NCBI RefSeq assembly: GCF_001039355.2
Contig: NW_019774169.1
Span: 20,655-84,654 of the forward strand
Source: Lingula anatina
Taxonomy: Eukaryota; Brachiopoda; Lingulata; Lingulida; Lingulidae
DNA length: 64,000 nt
Reading direction: 5' to 3'
Shown here: in pieces, positions 25,794 to 38,200 of the stretch
Position numbering within the stretch: the stretch's first letter is position 1
Layout of the letters: each line of letters begins with the position of its first letter
Translations under genes and position numbers: made by a program
Notes under the pieces: model-generated
Told to the model about the DNA's origin: nothing
The model's database searches: none
Seen by the model: the letters and a program-made list of their open reading frames with translations, nothing else

Positions 25794-28774
25794 ATTGCTC
25801 TCCTGTAGCTATGAGAAGTATGTAGATGTGAATTGAACTACATTACATAACAGGGACATTGTTTGCACATTTACTGCCAGGATGAACTGTACATTGAATC
25901 TGCAATGCATTGCATTGTTTTATTTATGTATCCCACATGTGAAAAAAAAATATTGTGCTCAAACAGTGAATGGTAATTGGAGTAGAAGGGTCTTGATACT
26001 TCCTCACATAAGTCTAGATGAACTGTTTATCTTATGCATTAAGATTTGTGCATTTAAAGGTCCACTTAATGCCTTTGAAAAAAATTGTCTTAATATCCAG
26101 CAAAGCAACTTCACTTTCCAAATTCAGATAATCCCCTACAGATTAGAGTACGATATTTGCTTCTGACATGTCAGAAAAACTGACTGTCTGATTGGATTAT
26201 GATTTGGTTATAGCAAAACTATTTCATTAGGAAAGGTACAAAACCTCAAATGCAAGTGCATGGAAGGGTTGAGCAATGATTTATGAGTAGGAGACCTATT
26301 TTTTAAGTGAGGAAAATTATATTTGGCCTGAAAATCCTGTTTTATGAGCACGCCATGCATTAATGTCCACTGCATGTTATTTCATGTACCATACATCAGT
26401 CTGTGGGGATCTAAGGAGTTGGACAGCACTGTTTGTTTTGTGTGCATTTATTGTATTTGTATATTGTATAAATTTATATATTGTTTTTGTTTAGAGGACT
26501 CAATTTAACAATAAAACATGCCAGTTGATAATTTACTTGATGTAAAAATATTGTGTATTCCAGTTTGCATTAACTTTTATTGTAAACGACATGAATAAAA
26601 CTTGTCTGAAAGTCAAAGGATTTTTCATTTTATGTTGAAGTAAAACGTTCTTTGTTTGCCTTGAATTTTTTTCTTTAAACAGGTTTATCTGTAGTGGTGC
26701 ACAAGAACTTACCAAGAATGCACCCTCCCCCCTCCATCATGCAAATTGCGCTCTAATCTAGGCAATATATTTTTGATAGCAGATGAATGACTAGGTACCA
26801 GTGCATTGCACGTTTGAGACCTTGACAGTTTATGTGTCATTGTATTGATTATCAAAAGTAACTCTAAACCTCCTGAAGTCAATTGTCACATATGTCTTTT
26901 AGTAATTCATAATATTCTGTGAATTATGCTTATGCTGGATGATTTGTTTTCAGTGTGATATGAACTCTTGTTCATACGGAGGCCTACTGCCCATGTTACA
27001 GCCAGAGGTGACAAAATTTCGTCAATGTCAAGTGAGATTATTATTTTTTTTTTTGATATAAAAGAATTAAAGGAGACATTTTTCAGATAAAAGCGTACTA
27101 GTTTCATCAAGAAGCAGTGCAGACCATGTAGCACATTTATCGGGGATTGTCAAGGGGTTGCACAGGCTGGAAAAAGTTCTTAATATGATGGGGTAACTGA
27201 AAATGTGTACATCTAAATAAAAAGAACAAAACTCAAAAGACTTGAAAATAAAAATTCAAGACATTGTCAGAAGGTGCCGTTCCACTAGACACAGTGAAGA
27301 CCGTTTTCACGGGACTTTGAATATGCACCCACTCACCCGCTGTAAAGACGTAAATAAATTGGCAGATATCCCTGCTTGTGGATAGGAGATCGATTTTCTG
27401 CTGGTAAACAGCTTTTCAAGGTCATGTATATAAGTTTTACATGGCAAAAGGGGGTCTGCTGTTAACAAAATGCAGTTATTCATTTCAAATTCAGTATTTG
27501 TGATTGAATAACGGAAATGCATCGCACTAACTGTGAAATTACCTTGGCATTTATGATAAGTTTTGATAATATTGCGAAGCTTTAATAACGATTCGGAAGT
27601 CGCAAAAGATTTTGTGGTAATTAAGGGATTTGCTGCTTTTCTCGAGAAAAAGAGTGACGTGGGTGTGCCAGGGTGTCGTTTATCAACTCTCAGCCTAATG
27701 AAGTTATGATATCGAAAGTACATAAACGTTATTTAAAAAAAAGTTATTGGTAGATCGGTAATCATCACAATCACGTCATGACTTTCAGGCTGTCTAGAGT
27801 GCGACAATCTCTTCTTCTCTAACACAATTCATTATCTTTTTCCGATTCTTTTTCAGTCTGTTTACATCGACACCATGTATTTTGTTATGTACTTTCGTCA
27901 ACATAAAGTCTATGACGTACATGTGATGAGGTACACGTAGTTTCTGTATAAAAAAGCAAGCTACCAATTTAAAGACACTGATTTATTATTTAAAATTATT
28001 TTCAAAATCTGTAATTTAAAATACTGTATACATATTTGCAGTGAACAGTGCAACTGCGGTGTCCGGTACAGTGCCATGTGCAGTGAGCTGGTACATGTAG
28101 CTGAAATGTCGGCCCGTTTTGAGACATCATCTCGGCAAATGGATATCTTACCGCAAGGCATATCTTAAGCATGTTTGATTTCGGTTTGCGCTTTTTTTGG
28201 ATCTCTGGAGGTATAACGGACCCCCCCCCTCCAAAAAAGAGAAAAAAAACCACCTACAGGCTAGAATTTACGCTTTAGAGCCGGTTCCAAAACTTCGATT
28301 TCGCGCCGATTTATGATTAAAACGATGCCAAAGTACACTTCTTTGGAAAGATCAAACCTTCAGGAGTTAATAGGTACCAAAAATTAATGTTGAATTACAG
28401 AAAAATGGGCTTTAGGGCCCATTTTTCGGGACCGATTTTTACCAGTTTGGTGGCAGATTAATACATTCTTGATAATGAAAAAAAAAAAAAATAGTTGCAT
28501 ATCATAGCAAAAACACCCTTAAAACCGAACAAAACGTTTATACCTGGTCAAATAACGTTTCTAGGTATTATATTAATAAACTACTACTACTACTAATGAT
28601 AATAATAACAAGATTTGCACACGCAAAAAAGTTTACACGAAATATATCTTTTTAAGAGCTAAGTATTTACATTCAAAGTAACATCACCATTTTAAAGAAT
28701 TCTTGACCAACGTATACAATACGTATCACGTTTTTGGCAGAACTGTTTAAGTAGTTCAGTATATTGTATTTATA

Positions 28775-28780
28775 TTTATT
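28775..28780 (-). terminator. Polyadenylation signal of the GNAT-like gene
   Basis: TTTATT on the plus strand is AATAAA on the gene's strand, about 37 bases beyond its stop codon. Confidence 0.6.
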
Positions 28781-28816
28781 TGCTTTTGTATTTATACCGA
28801 AAGTTTATCATACAAA

Positions 28817-30108
28817 CTATACCAAGGCCAATTCGACTGAAGAATATGCAAGGATTTTGTGATGTTGAGGTAGATCGACGTCCCTCTTAGTAAACATCTT
28901 CCTCATCTCGAACGCTATCTTGAACGTGTCTTTGTTGGTAGCCATGATTTCTTTACCAACTTCATTTTCTGTATTCAAGTACATATCGACGTTTGCATCT
29001 TGTGGAACTGATTGAAGCAGACGCACCAGGAGAAGTCTTGAGACGAGAGAAGAGTCGGCGAACAGGGGGCAAATACGATAGGAGTGCGTCGCCGCTGAGC
29101 TCGCACCATAGCCTACAATATTTCCACTTTTGTCCAGAGCTGTGAATGATTTAACCGAAGGTCTTGCCAGCCATTTCTCAACGAAAGTGCGCCGTGGAAT
29201 GGTGTGGATTTCGGCATCATATTTGACCAGCGCTTCAAAGTCTACTTTAGATGTGGGGACGATGTCAACACTGCTGTCACCCTGTACACTGATGGTCGAT
29301 AGATCAATACGGCCACAAATTAGAGGACATTTGTAGGTGGATACGCTGTAGCCATGCTTTTTCAGGATTTCCTCTCTATGAAGGACAGATTTTACACCAA
29401 AATTTCTTTCTCCAATAAATTCAGACCGCTTTGCCCAAAGCTGTTTTGCTAAAAAAAGTAAAACAATAATATAAAATGAAATAAAGATAGCGATAAACTT
29501 TAAGGACTCGTTCCTGCAAGCTATATTTTCGCATTTTGTGCGAGTCTTGACACCGCTGCCACTCTCTTGATTGTTTTTCAGTGAAACACTCACCTATACC
29601 CTTTCCTCTTAGTTCCGGAATAACGGCTGCAAGACCACCAAAGGCTTCCTGGTCATTAAGGAGATTAGCCATCATGGAACCTGTCCATAATATAAATCCA
29701 TTTGAAAAAATTTAAAAAAAAAACTAAAATCAGTTCAGTTAAAACGTTCAAATTCTGAAAGGGTAGGTTTCACTTCAACTTAAAAAAAAAAGATTGTGTG
29801 TAAAGCCCATTTCATCACCCGTTCTACATTAAAGTTTCGTATATTTCACTGAATACATACATTTTAATGCATTTATTCAATTTATTTTGTCAAATGCAAT
29901 GAAGTCATGAAAAGCTTGGACTCACCTACAACATTCCCGTCTAGTTCAGCAACAAGGAACGATTTTCCAGCAATATCTACGAAAGCTTCCACGGTCTCTT
30001 GGCTGTAATTCCAGTTCTCATGATCGTAGATTTTGAACAGAATAGGGACATCTTTCTTCTCCACTTGTCGTATTTTGATTCTTGACAATATATCTCCCTC
30101 GGTAGCTA
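28817..30108 (-). CDS. GNAT-family N-acetyltransferase-like protein, 5' end missing
   Basis: The gene encodes a putative acyl-CoA N-acyltransferase; its substrate is unknown. Three exons are visible: 29926-30108, 29594-29680 and 28817-29448, about 300 codons to TAG. The first part reads IKIRQVEKKDVPILFKIYD, a typical GNAT N-terminal strand and helix. The second exon joins the third as LRGKGIAKQLW, matching the acetyl-CoA-binding R/Q-x-x-G-x-G/A motif A. The C-terminal half (about 130-300) holds FVEKWLARPSVKSFTALD and resembles the second domain of YitH/HolE-type GNAT proteins (also found with DUF1248 in nematodes). The exon ending at 30108 opens with an acceptor (TTTTCAG) and has no ATG before SMM in the next exon. 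A coding exon upstream is therefore needed and I did not find it. A possible 5' UTR exon donor lies near 30217. Confidence 0.7.
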
Positions 30109-30977
30109 CTGAAAATGTCCGTGACCTTAGTTGAAAAAACGAGAATCACCTTTTAGAAAATATACTTTGATTTCAGATAGCCACATATAAATATATATAT
30201 GAGACCAACTTACCTAACTACAAAGCTGAACTTTTATATTGAGTTTAAATTTAAATGAACAGAACCAAGATAGAAAGCAAGACGCCATCCGCTGAAAAGA
30301 GAACTGGGGATTCCCCGACTTCGGTTTGGGTCTCCTCCCTAGATCTCCATACACACATGTTGAAAATTTCTTCAAGTATATCTTAAATTTTGATAAGCCT
30401 GATTTTGACCTGAGATTTCAGAACGGATTATTCTATTTTCAAATGTTTATAATGTTTCGAAATTGGCTTTATCATATGTAAGGTTATGTGTGAGGTTAAT
30501 TCATATCATTATGGTATGAATATATTTTTATCATGCTATCATACATACTGCTGGGATAATGTCCTCTTGTTTATTATGTCACTCGAGAACACGTATCTTG
30601 ATCTACATCTTGTTGTTAGTGGAATGGACATACGAGCTGCCCTTACAAGAGGACTCCATATCATCGGTATCATCTTTATTGGCCTGTCAGGTAAGTAATA
30701 AAATAAGATGAATTAAGATATATACGCAAAGACATTTCACTGAAAGTCAGAGAAAGTTGGTACATGGAGATGGTTTTTAGAACAGAGATTGTGGTAGTCG
30801 TTCTTCATTTACCCTTCAACCCATCGCTCGTATTAAAACGTCCGTATGCATCATCATGAATAATGGCCAGCTAGGACGCTACTTGTCAAAGGTTCATAAA
30901 TCATTTGTTTCTGTCTTTTCTTCTTTTACAATAGCAAGCGACATCCTGGAGATTAAACTGCCATGGAAAAGGGCTCA

Positions 30978-31217
30978 TTTCCAACGAAACAATCATTCTA
31001 CGTAGATCGATCCAACTTGGCGGGGACTCTCTCTGAATGCAATCAGATTAAGAGATAAACACGCCTCCTCTTGGCGTTGAGTAAAATACAGAAAAGCTGG
31101 GGATTCTACGAGTATGTTGGAAAAGAGGAGGCGTGTTAGTCTGTAAATCTACTTGCATTCAGGGAGAGTCCACGCGGAGTTGGGTCAATCTATGTAGACC
31201 AATAGTTTCATTGGAAA
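30978..31217. repeat. Foldback element, copy 1 of a family
   Basis: Two arms of about 95 bases (30978-31072 and 31121-31217) are imperfect reverse complements. Shared blocks include GACTCTCYCTGAATGCAA and AACACGCCTCCTCTT. A loop of about 50 bases separates them. A diverged relative lies at 63657-63826. It has no coding capacity and fits a MITE or similar non-autonomous element. Confidence 0.8.
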
Positions 31218-31455
31218 CGAAACCTTAGGAAATAAAAATAAATAAGCCATAATATTGCTTTAATAGGTCTTGGCTTGATGGGCAAATTATCCGGCCTCTT
31301 AACGTGCACACGCGTGGTTAAGGAGACTGCATATATTTGTCAACCTTATTTTCTTTAATTTTCATAAAGCATTCTAAAACAAAGATTCTTCTACACTAAA
31401 TCGAGATGATATGACCGAAACAATAAACAGACAGTGACTTATAATACATATAAGG

Positions 31456-31668
31456 CTCTATTCCCATAGATTTTAGATCGATCTATCCCCGCGGGGAGTC
31501 TCACTAGATTACTTTCAGATAATCCGACTTAAATGTCCGTCCCGCCTACTACAAGCTGTAAGGGGGTAATTAACTTTCGTGTCCGCCCGGCTGACAGCTA
31601 TTAAGCGTGAACCCCCAGGGAGTTAGGCCGATCTAAAGTAGGTCGATCTAATCTATGGAAATGGGGTG
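31456..31668. repeat. Foldback element related to the one just upstream
   Basis: The arm CCATAGATTTTAGATCGATC near the left end pairs with GATCTAATCTATGG near the right end. Weaker pairing continues inward (GTCCGTCCCGCC against GTGTCCGCCCGGC). The ends share TAGATCGATC with the element at 30978, suggesting a common family. Confidence 0.65.
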
Positions 31669-33307
31669 TAAGACAATATACTTATATTAGAACGATGTCC
31701 ACGTAGGCCTACATCACCTGTACCTATTATAAACAGTTATTCATACTGAAACTGAATCTGGACAAGAAAAGTGTAACAGAGGCGTATGAGCTGGAGGGAA
31801 GAGGTCTTAATGCCCTCGCATTTTTTCAACCATTCATGAACGTAAAGAACGGTTGCCCCCTCCATCCCACTCTAAATTTTGCTCCAAAAATTATTTTATA
31901 AAACATTTTAAAGCAAGCACTCCAGCCTAGCTGTCAAAACAAACGTATAAAATCTAATTGAATATTGTTAATAACATAAATGGAGACCACTGTTGTGCAA
32001 TGTTGAACAATAAGGGAAAGCACTCCCCCTTCAAACATGGGTCCAATGTCATGTGCTTGAGCAGGATATCCCTTTCCTCTACCAAGAGCACAGATAGATT
32101 CGTCACTAGATATCCTCAGATCTCTCTGATTAAAATGACAGTACTCTCTGTACGCGTGAGAGAAGATGTCCATACATAATAAAAACTGCGGCCCTGGTAG
32201 AGGGTAGGATATTCCCAACACTGTTATCATATAACAAGGCAAATATACATGCAGCACCACGAGACTGGTATGAGGTAAGAAGTGGGGCGACAAGCTGTCT
32301 TCAATGACTCAAATGACGTGTCCACACTTTCCCTATCTCCCAAAAGGATTTCTCAACTTCCATATGTTACGCAAAACCCTCGGTAAAACCAGACTAAACT
32401 TAAAATTTATCCAACCTAAAAGGTAGTTAAAATCATCTCTAGGTAAAAATTAGTCGATCATGGCGGTTTTAGGTCTAAATCATAGTGCAAGCACCTAGAA
32501 CTTATTACTATTATTAGCCGTACATGGCCGTACAGTTGATTAGTCGCCAAGCATACGGATTTTTCAGCTGTCCTTTAGGCTGCTCATCTGGCTGTTGTCG
32601 GTATGTTGTTGCATACAACAATTGCACACTCACCGCTTACTGTCCACACATAGTTTGTTATGTCACTGCTCAAATGGCGGTTGACCTGGTCGAAATGAAT
32701 GAAGCACACGTGGCACAGTCGTATATATATATGTGAATCTGGATGTGGACCTGAGAAAAATGCTGGAAGGTGGAGGGGGTCTGTTGAGCCCTATAATAAT
32801 TAAGTAAATTGTACCCAGTAGTAATGAATCCTTTGATTGGTTTGGGGAAAGGAAACGTCTAACACTTTATGAAAAATATTTTTTAAAAAGGCAAAAATTC
32901 CCTCTGCACCATTCGCCATTTGATTGCATAGATTTGAACGTGACTTATACTCACCTGTCATTACAGCACTTACCTGGGATTCTATGTCAAAGGTGTCGTG
33001 TAAATCACCCAGATAAGAAGAATCACAGGACAAACGGGCCCATGATGTTAAAATAAATTAGGTCTGATATGAATGCTATACTCACTAAGTCTGTGGAACC
33101 TAAACATGCCTAAACCACGGACCTAATAATGCCCAAACCAAGGAGTTACTCCTTGCCTAAACCTAGGTAAAACGTACAGACTAACATACAGTAACTAGTA
33201 GCGGAAGTAACCTAGATTAGGTATAAAGCATGCATACGTTAAAGAACAACGCGATAAAAGATTTGAATATGAGTCTTTCAAATTTCATCTGGGGATCAAT
33301 ATAAAAC

Positions 33308-33550
33308 ATATACACACTGGACAATAGAAGTGTCACCCCCAGGATCAGAGTAATCAAAGTTATAATGCCTGGTCTACTTATAATGTGACTAATGGGTATA
33401 AAACCGCTGTACCATGGAATTGTATTGTTGGTCTTTTTGTGAAATTTGATGTTAATAAAATGATACCAGGAGCATATCATTCCACGGTCATTTATCTCCC
33501 CCAAAGTATTGGTTCAGTAGGGATGACTCTTCTATTGTCCAGTGTATACA
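33308..33550. repeat. Foldback element
   Basis: TACACACTGGACAATAGAAG (33310-33329) pairs with CTTCTATTGTCCAGTGTATA at the right end (33529-33548). Inner blocks around CCATGGAAT and ATTCCACGG also pair. Open frames on both strands encode similar peptides (TLLLSSVY) simply because the arms mirror each other. Confidence 0.7.
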
Positions 33551-35229
33551 CGTTGGGCTTACATTGTATTCACCAAAATATGCGAAAAATACAAGCAGCC
33601 ATGCCATATATATGCATAGACGATTTTCTTGTGTCTAGAATAATTTATATTGTACAGCACTCACCGCGGATCTAAATTGCATTTTGTCAAGTTTCATATT
33701 CATAAGTATTATACAGATGTAGATTTTTTTTCAAAACCACTTTTTTTCTCTTGATTCTGAACAGTTACGTAGGCCTACGTTCCCTGCATTCTAACTTAGT
33801 GCGAATTCAAGGCAGGCATTTAAATCATTGTCTGTAAAGGCGATGTAAAGTGACTCTGATATATATGGACAGGCTAAAAATAAATTAAGACAACATAAAA
33901 TCCTTGTAGCCTGCAAAGTTATGTCTCAAGAGAAAAAAGGTGAATTGTTGGCAATATGCAGTTTGCATTGATTCTGTTGACAATTAAAAGAATAAAACTA
34001 GAAAGAAGCTAAATGGTGCTAAATTTTGGCATTGCACATGCGTTTTTACGGAGGCAATACCATGAATTAATTGAAATTTTGTTGAAATTTAGAGGTTATT
34101 AAAAATAATTCAGCAGGCTATGGCGTTATTGACCATCTGGTTTTTGCTATCTAAATTGCCGTTAAATTTTTCGGTCCCATGTAAAATTTTTAAAAGACGA
34201 TATACGTACATTATAGTTTATCAGTGTCATCTGAAATATACCAATAAGTTCCGTTATCTTGGGTACGTACTACCAACATCAAGAACTCATATATTTATGC
34301 AGGTCAGTATGGAAGTAGGTCCCACGCACACATTTCGTTATTACTTTGAGCAGGAGGGGCAGAGAAAACCTCATGTCCTCCCTCTTTTTCCCCCTGTTAA
34401 TCACAACTTAACATAACCTATGCCATAAGAGCGATTGTCGAATGCGATAAGAGGCCTAGGCCTATTGGTATTTCAGCCTGGATCAAGCCTAGCAAGAGCA
34501 TGACCCACGTCACAGTTGTCAACCATGTAGGCCTACGTGTCTGATAGTGATAGTTTATTTCACCGTGACATTTTTGTCGTTAGTCTGATAGCATATAAAC
34601 AAAATTAACCGAAGAATAAAAAGATGTCCTAGCTTTTGCAATTGTTGATTCACAAATTTGCATATCTATGTATAAACACTTCGTCTACGACTGAAAATAT
34701 TTCATTAAAAAGTGTTCATTCCAAGTGCAGAAAGTGTACAAGAATGGGGTGTCCTTATAATTAAAATACAAAATCTAATTAAGATAGGCCTACTAGTACA
34801 TTTGCACACGTGTAGCCTACTAATATAGGCCTATAATCATTATAGGCTCATAATAATTTTTTAAACATCTTATATTAGCAGCAACATTCTTCTCTAAGGG
34901 AATCAGTGCATAGACCTATATTTAAAATCTTTTTTAAAACACAAAAAGTTGCTCATGGTTGATGTAGAGCACACTCAGTACCGAGTGAAAGAGGGATCGT
35001 AGAAGGGAAGACACCGATTCTTCGCTGTAACAATCTGCAGGGATATTTAGTGACGTCACTGATTGAGTGAAAGAGCAAGGAAGACTGTCGCATTCGCAAC
35101 CGGGGGTGCTCATCTCACCCATCGATCTCAAGGTTTGTTGAGCGTTCAGGAGAGTTCCATGTCTTAACAGGAAGAAGTGCGAGGCCTCTGGATCATCATA
35201 GTTTAGAAAATATATTTTAATTCGTCAGA

Positions 35230-38200
35230 ATGGCTGCGAATATGTACCGGGTTGGAGGTAAGTATCTCAACCCATGTGCATATGCTTGGCGGATGGATAC
35301 GCGATTGTTCAGTTATAATTCACTCCGAAAATGGTTGTGATTTTTGTGAAAAACAGATTATTCAGTGTTTCAATGAAGGTGTTGTGTACCAAATATCACA
35401 CTGGGCACAAATTTTTGTTTTTTCGAATGGAAAAGGAGTTTAATTCTTTGTTTGTCGTTATCGCAATCGCGCGCGGTTGGTAGTGATACGGCTCGATTGT
35501 GCCGCATCAAAATCGCGATATTACTGGTTGAATACTATTTCTAGGGAAGTTCAGAAGCTTTAACTCGGATCCCGAGGTTAAGCAGATTTTTGTGTTCAAG
35601 GATTTATTCTGAAATTTAGTTTTCTTTGGTTGCAATTAGTACATTTGTCTCTCGGGGACTATTTTGTGCCAATGCATTTTGCCCACCCAAAGCAATCACC
35701 CTCCTTTGTTCTTTCCTTCAGACTATGTGTACTTTGAGACATCGTCTACGTCACCATATCAGATTAGACGAATAGAAGAACTAAACAAGGTATGATTGGA
35801 TTGAGGCAGTATTTTAAGTATTAAGACACAAGTGTATTTTATAATCATAGTCTAGATCTAATATTTTAAAAGCAAAGTCTCCCATGTTTTTTTTATGAAT
35901 AATTTTGCAAGGTAATTGTAGTAAGTCGGTTTCCAATCAGTGTGTATGGTATTTAACTTTTTTCATTGAATATCTTTTTTTTTTACAAGAAAAATTGCTA
36001 TGTTGAGCAGATTATTACTCATTTAGTTCAAAATACCTCTTGATGCAATGTGGTTTTTTTCTCTTGCAGACACCAAATGGCAATGTGGAGGCCAAAGTCA
36101 TGTGTTTCTACAGGCGGAGAGACATTTCCAACTCTCTTATCATGTTGGCAGATAAACACCAAAGTAAGAATCTTAATTGTTGCCTCTTTTGTGCCTTGCT
36201 TGGCAATGGAGCCTTGCATGCCACATGTGTATTTAAATTAATTCAAGTTTCTGTAAAGAAACCTTTCTTTTGATTTCAAACAGAACTTAGTAGAAAAACG
36301 TTGTTTTTCTCTAAGATTATGCAACTGGAATATACATAATCCTGTGTTGTACAATGCATCTACTTTAGGTACACTTGAAGATGACCAAGAAATGGAGGAA
36401 AATGATGATGTATCAGAGCAGCAAAGGCATCAGCTCAAGCACAGAGAACTCTTTTTATCAAGACAAGTGGAGACATTACCTGCCACGCATATACGAGGAA
36501 AGAGTACAGTAACTTTATTGAATGAAACAGAGCTGCTAGCATCTTACTTAAATAAAGAGGTAATTGTTAATATTAGGTTCCATGCAGAAGCAGTAGAATC
36601 TTATATGAACATTGCAGCGTGAAATGGCTTGCTTTCCTGGAATTTGGAAAACATTTTAAAAGTATAACCAGTTTTTATCAATTTTTGTGTGTACATTTTC
36701 ATACAATATCCATAAGGCTGTGAACAGTATGATTCAGTGAAGTGTGTGATGAGAAATACACAGACCTGTTCTGAGTAAATGTATGAAGTAATTTTCAATC
36801 CAGCTGTGACATTGAAATTTTAAGAGATTAAATAGGTGTGTATGGAATAATAAGAGGAAACAATACAGGGGTTAAGTTACAGACAAATTTATTTATGTCC
36901 CCATGTTAGCATTTTTACAATGGTAGTAGATGTGCAGAAAATGACATTCTAATTATTTTACAGGACACATTTTTTTATTCACTGGTGTATGACCCCCAAC
37001 AGAAAACCTTACTGGCAGACAAGGGGGAGATCCGTGTAGGTGGAAGATATCAAGCAGATGTACAACCACTACTTAAAGAAGGTAAGTTTATTGTGCAAGG
37101 AATTTAACAGACATGGGGGTTTTTGTAGACAAAGTCCAGACATAGATATTTAAATAGACACCCACATATGTTTAAATTATAATTTTCTGTCATAGGTTCC
37201 CAAATTAAAAAAATATATATTGTTTGCTTCAGCAGTTTTGAATTTGGACTGGCCTCTAAATGATGATCTAAGTGCTGTAATTATTGTTTGAAAATTTACC
37301 CATTACATTTGACATTTAGGTTGAAAGAAATTTTAAGTTTAATTTCACTGGATATATGCATTTGAAATACTAATATGCAGTTATGTGTATGCAGTTAAAT
37401 CCAAGGAAAAAAATACTCCTGTGGTAAACTGAACCAGTATTTCCTTCATTGATTTATATTTTCCCTTTGTAGGTGAAAGTGATGGAAGGAAGATGGAAGA
37501 CCTTGAAGAACTAGTCTGGAATCCAGAAACCCATTTATCTGACAGACAGATTGACCAGTTCATGGTTATAGCCAGGCAAGTATTAGCAGTTTCAAAACAG
37601 TGGGTCAGATTAGGATTTAAATGTATTTTACACCAGTATTTCTGAGAAACTAAAAATGTTTGAGATAATTGAAATTTGTGATCAGTTAAAAAGACTTCTG
37701 ACAGAATTGATGAGAGAGATAAAATGAACTACATTGATAAAAGAGAGAGGGAAAAAAGAATTCCTGTATATTTTCAAAAGGGTACCTACCATTATTTTGA
37801 CCATTGATTCATTGTTTATGTAATATAACTTTCAGGGCTGTTGGGACCTTTGCTAGAGCACTTGACTGCACAAGTACAGTAAGACAACCAAGTTTACATA
37901 TGAGTGCTGCTGCTGCTTCCAGGGATGTCACATTGGTATGTAACACCTCATGACATAAAAAGGGCTGGGTATTGGTTTCTTTATATCGGACAAAGAACCT
38001 GTTATATAAGGCAAGCCTTATGAGGACTGAAATTATAAAGAACTTTGCTCACAAAGAAGGAAAATTTTCAATGTTTCATGCCATTTTATCCAGAAAAGTG
38101 CTGCTACAATACAATGGCATTAAACCCATGTTTTTGCCCATACATCAGATTTGTACTTCTATTTGTTAGTTCCATGCCATGGATACCCTCCACAAACACC

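Larger units (their letters stand above)
25774..28816. other. Convergent intergenic region POLE2 / GNAT-like gene
   Basis: It holds the POLE2 3' UTR with AATAAA at 25788-25793 and a second at 26510-26515. The remaining 2 kb or so has open frames under 140 codons with no recognisable motif. I see no gene in it. Confidence 0.5.
30109..35229. other. Gene-poor 5.1 kb stretch rich in foldback elements
   Basis: No open frame here resembles a known family. It holds three foldback elements (30978-31217, 31456-31668, 33308-33550) and six copies of the palindrome TAGGCCTA between 31704 and 34833. It should also contain the 5' end of the GNAT-like gene and the MTA promoter. Confidence 0.6.

Noticed and set aside
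27307-27723. 138-codon reverse open frame between POLE2 and the GNAT-like gene
   Set aside because: No family resemblance and no partner exons; treated as chance.
33217-33675. Two overlapping open frames on opposite strands with similar hydrophobic peptides (TLLLSSVY)
   Set aside because: They are mirror images caused by the foldback element at 33308-33550, not genes.
37576-37590. GT donor CAA|GTATTA for MTA exon 6
   Set aside because: It shifts the frame of the next exon and destroys [11 protein letters not shown]; the GC donor keeps it.
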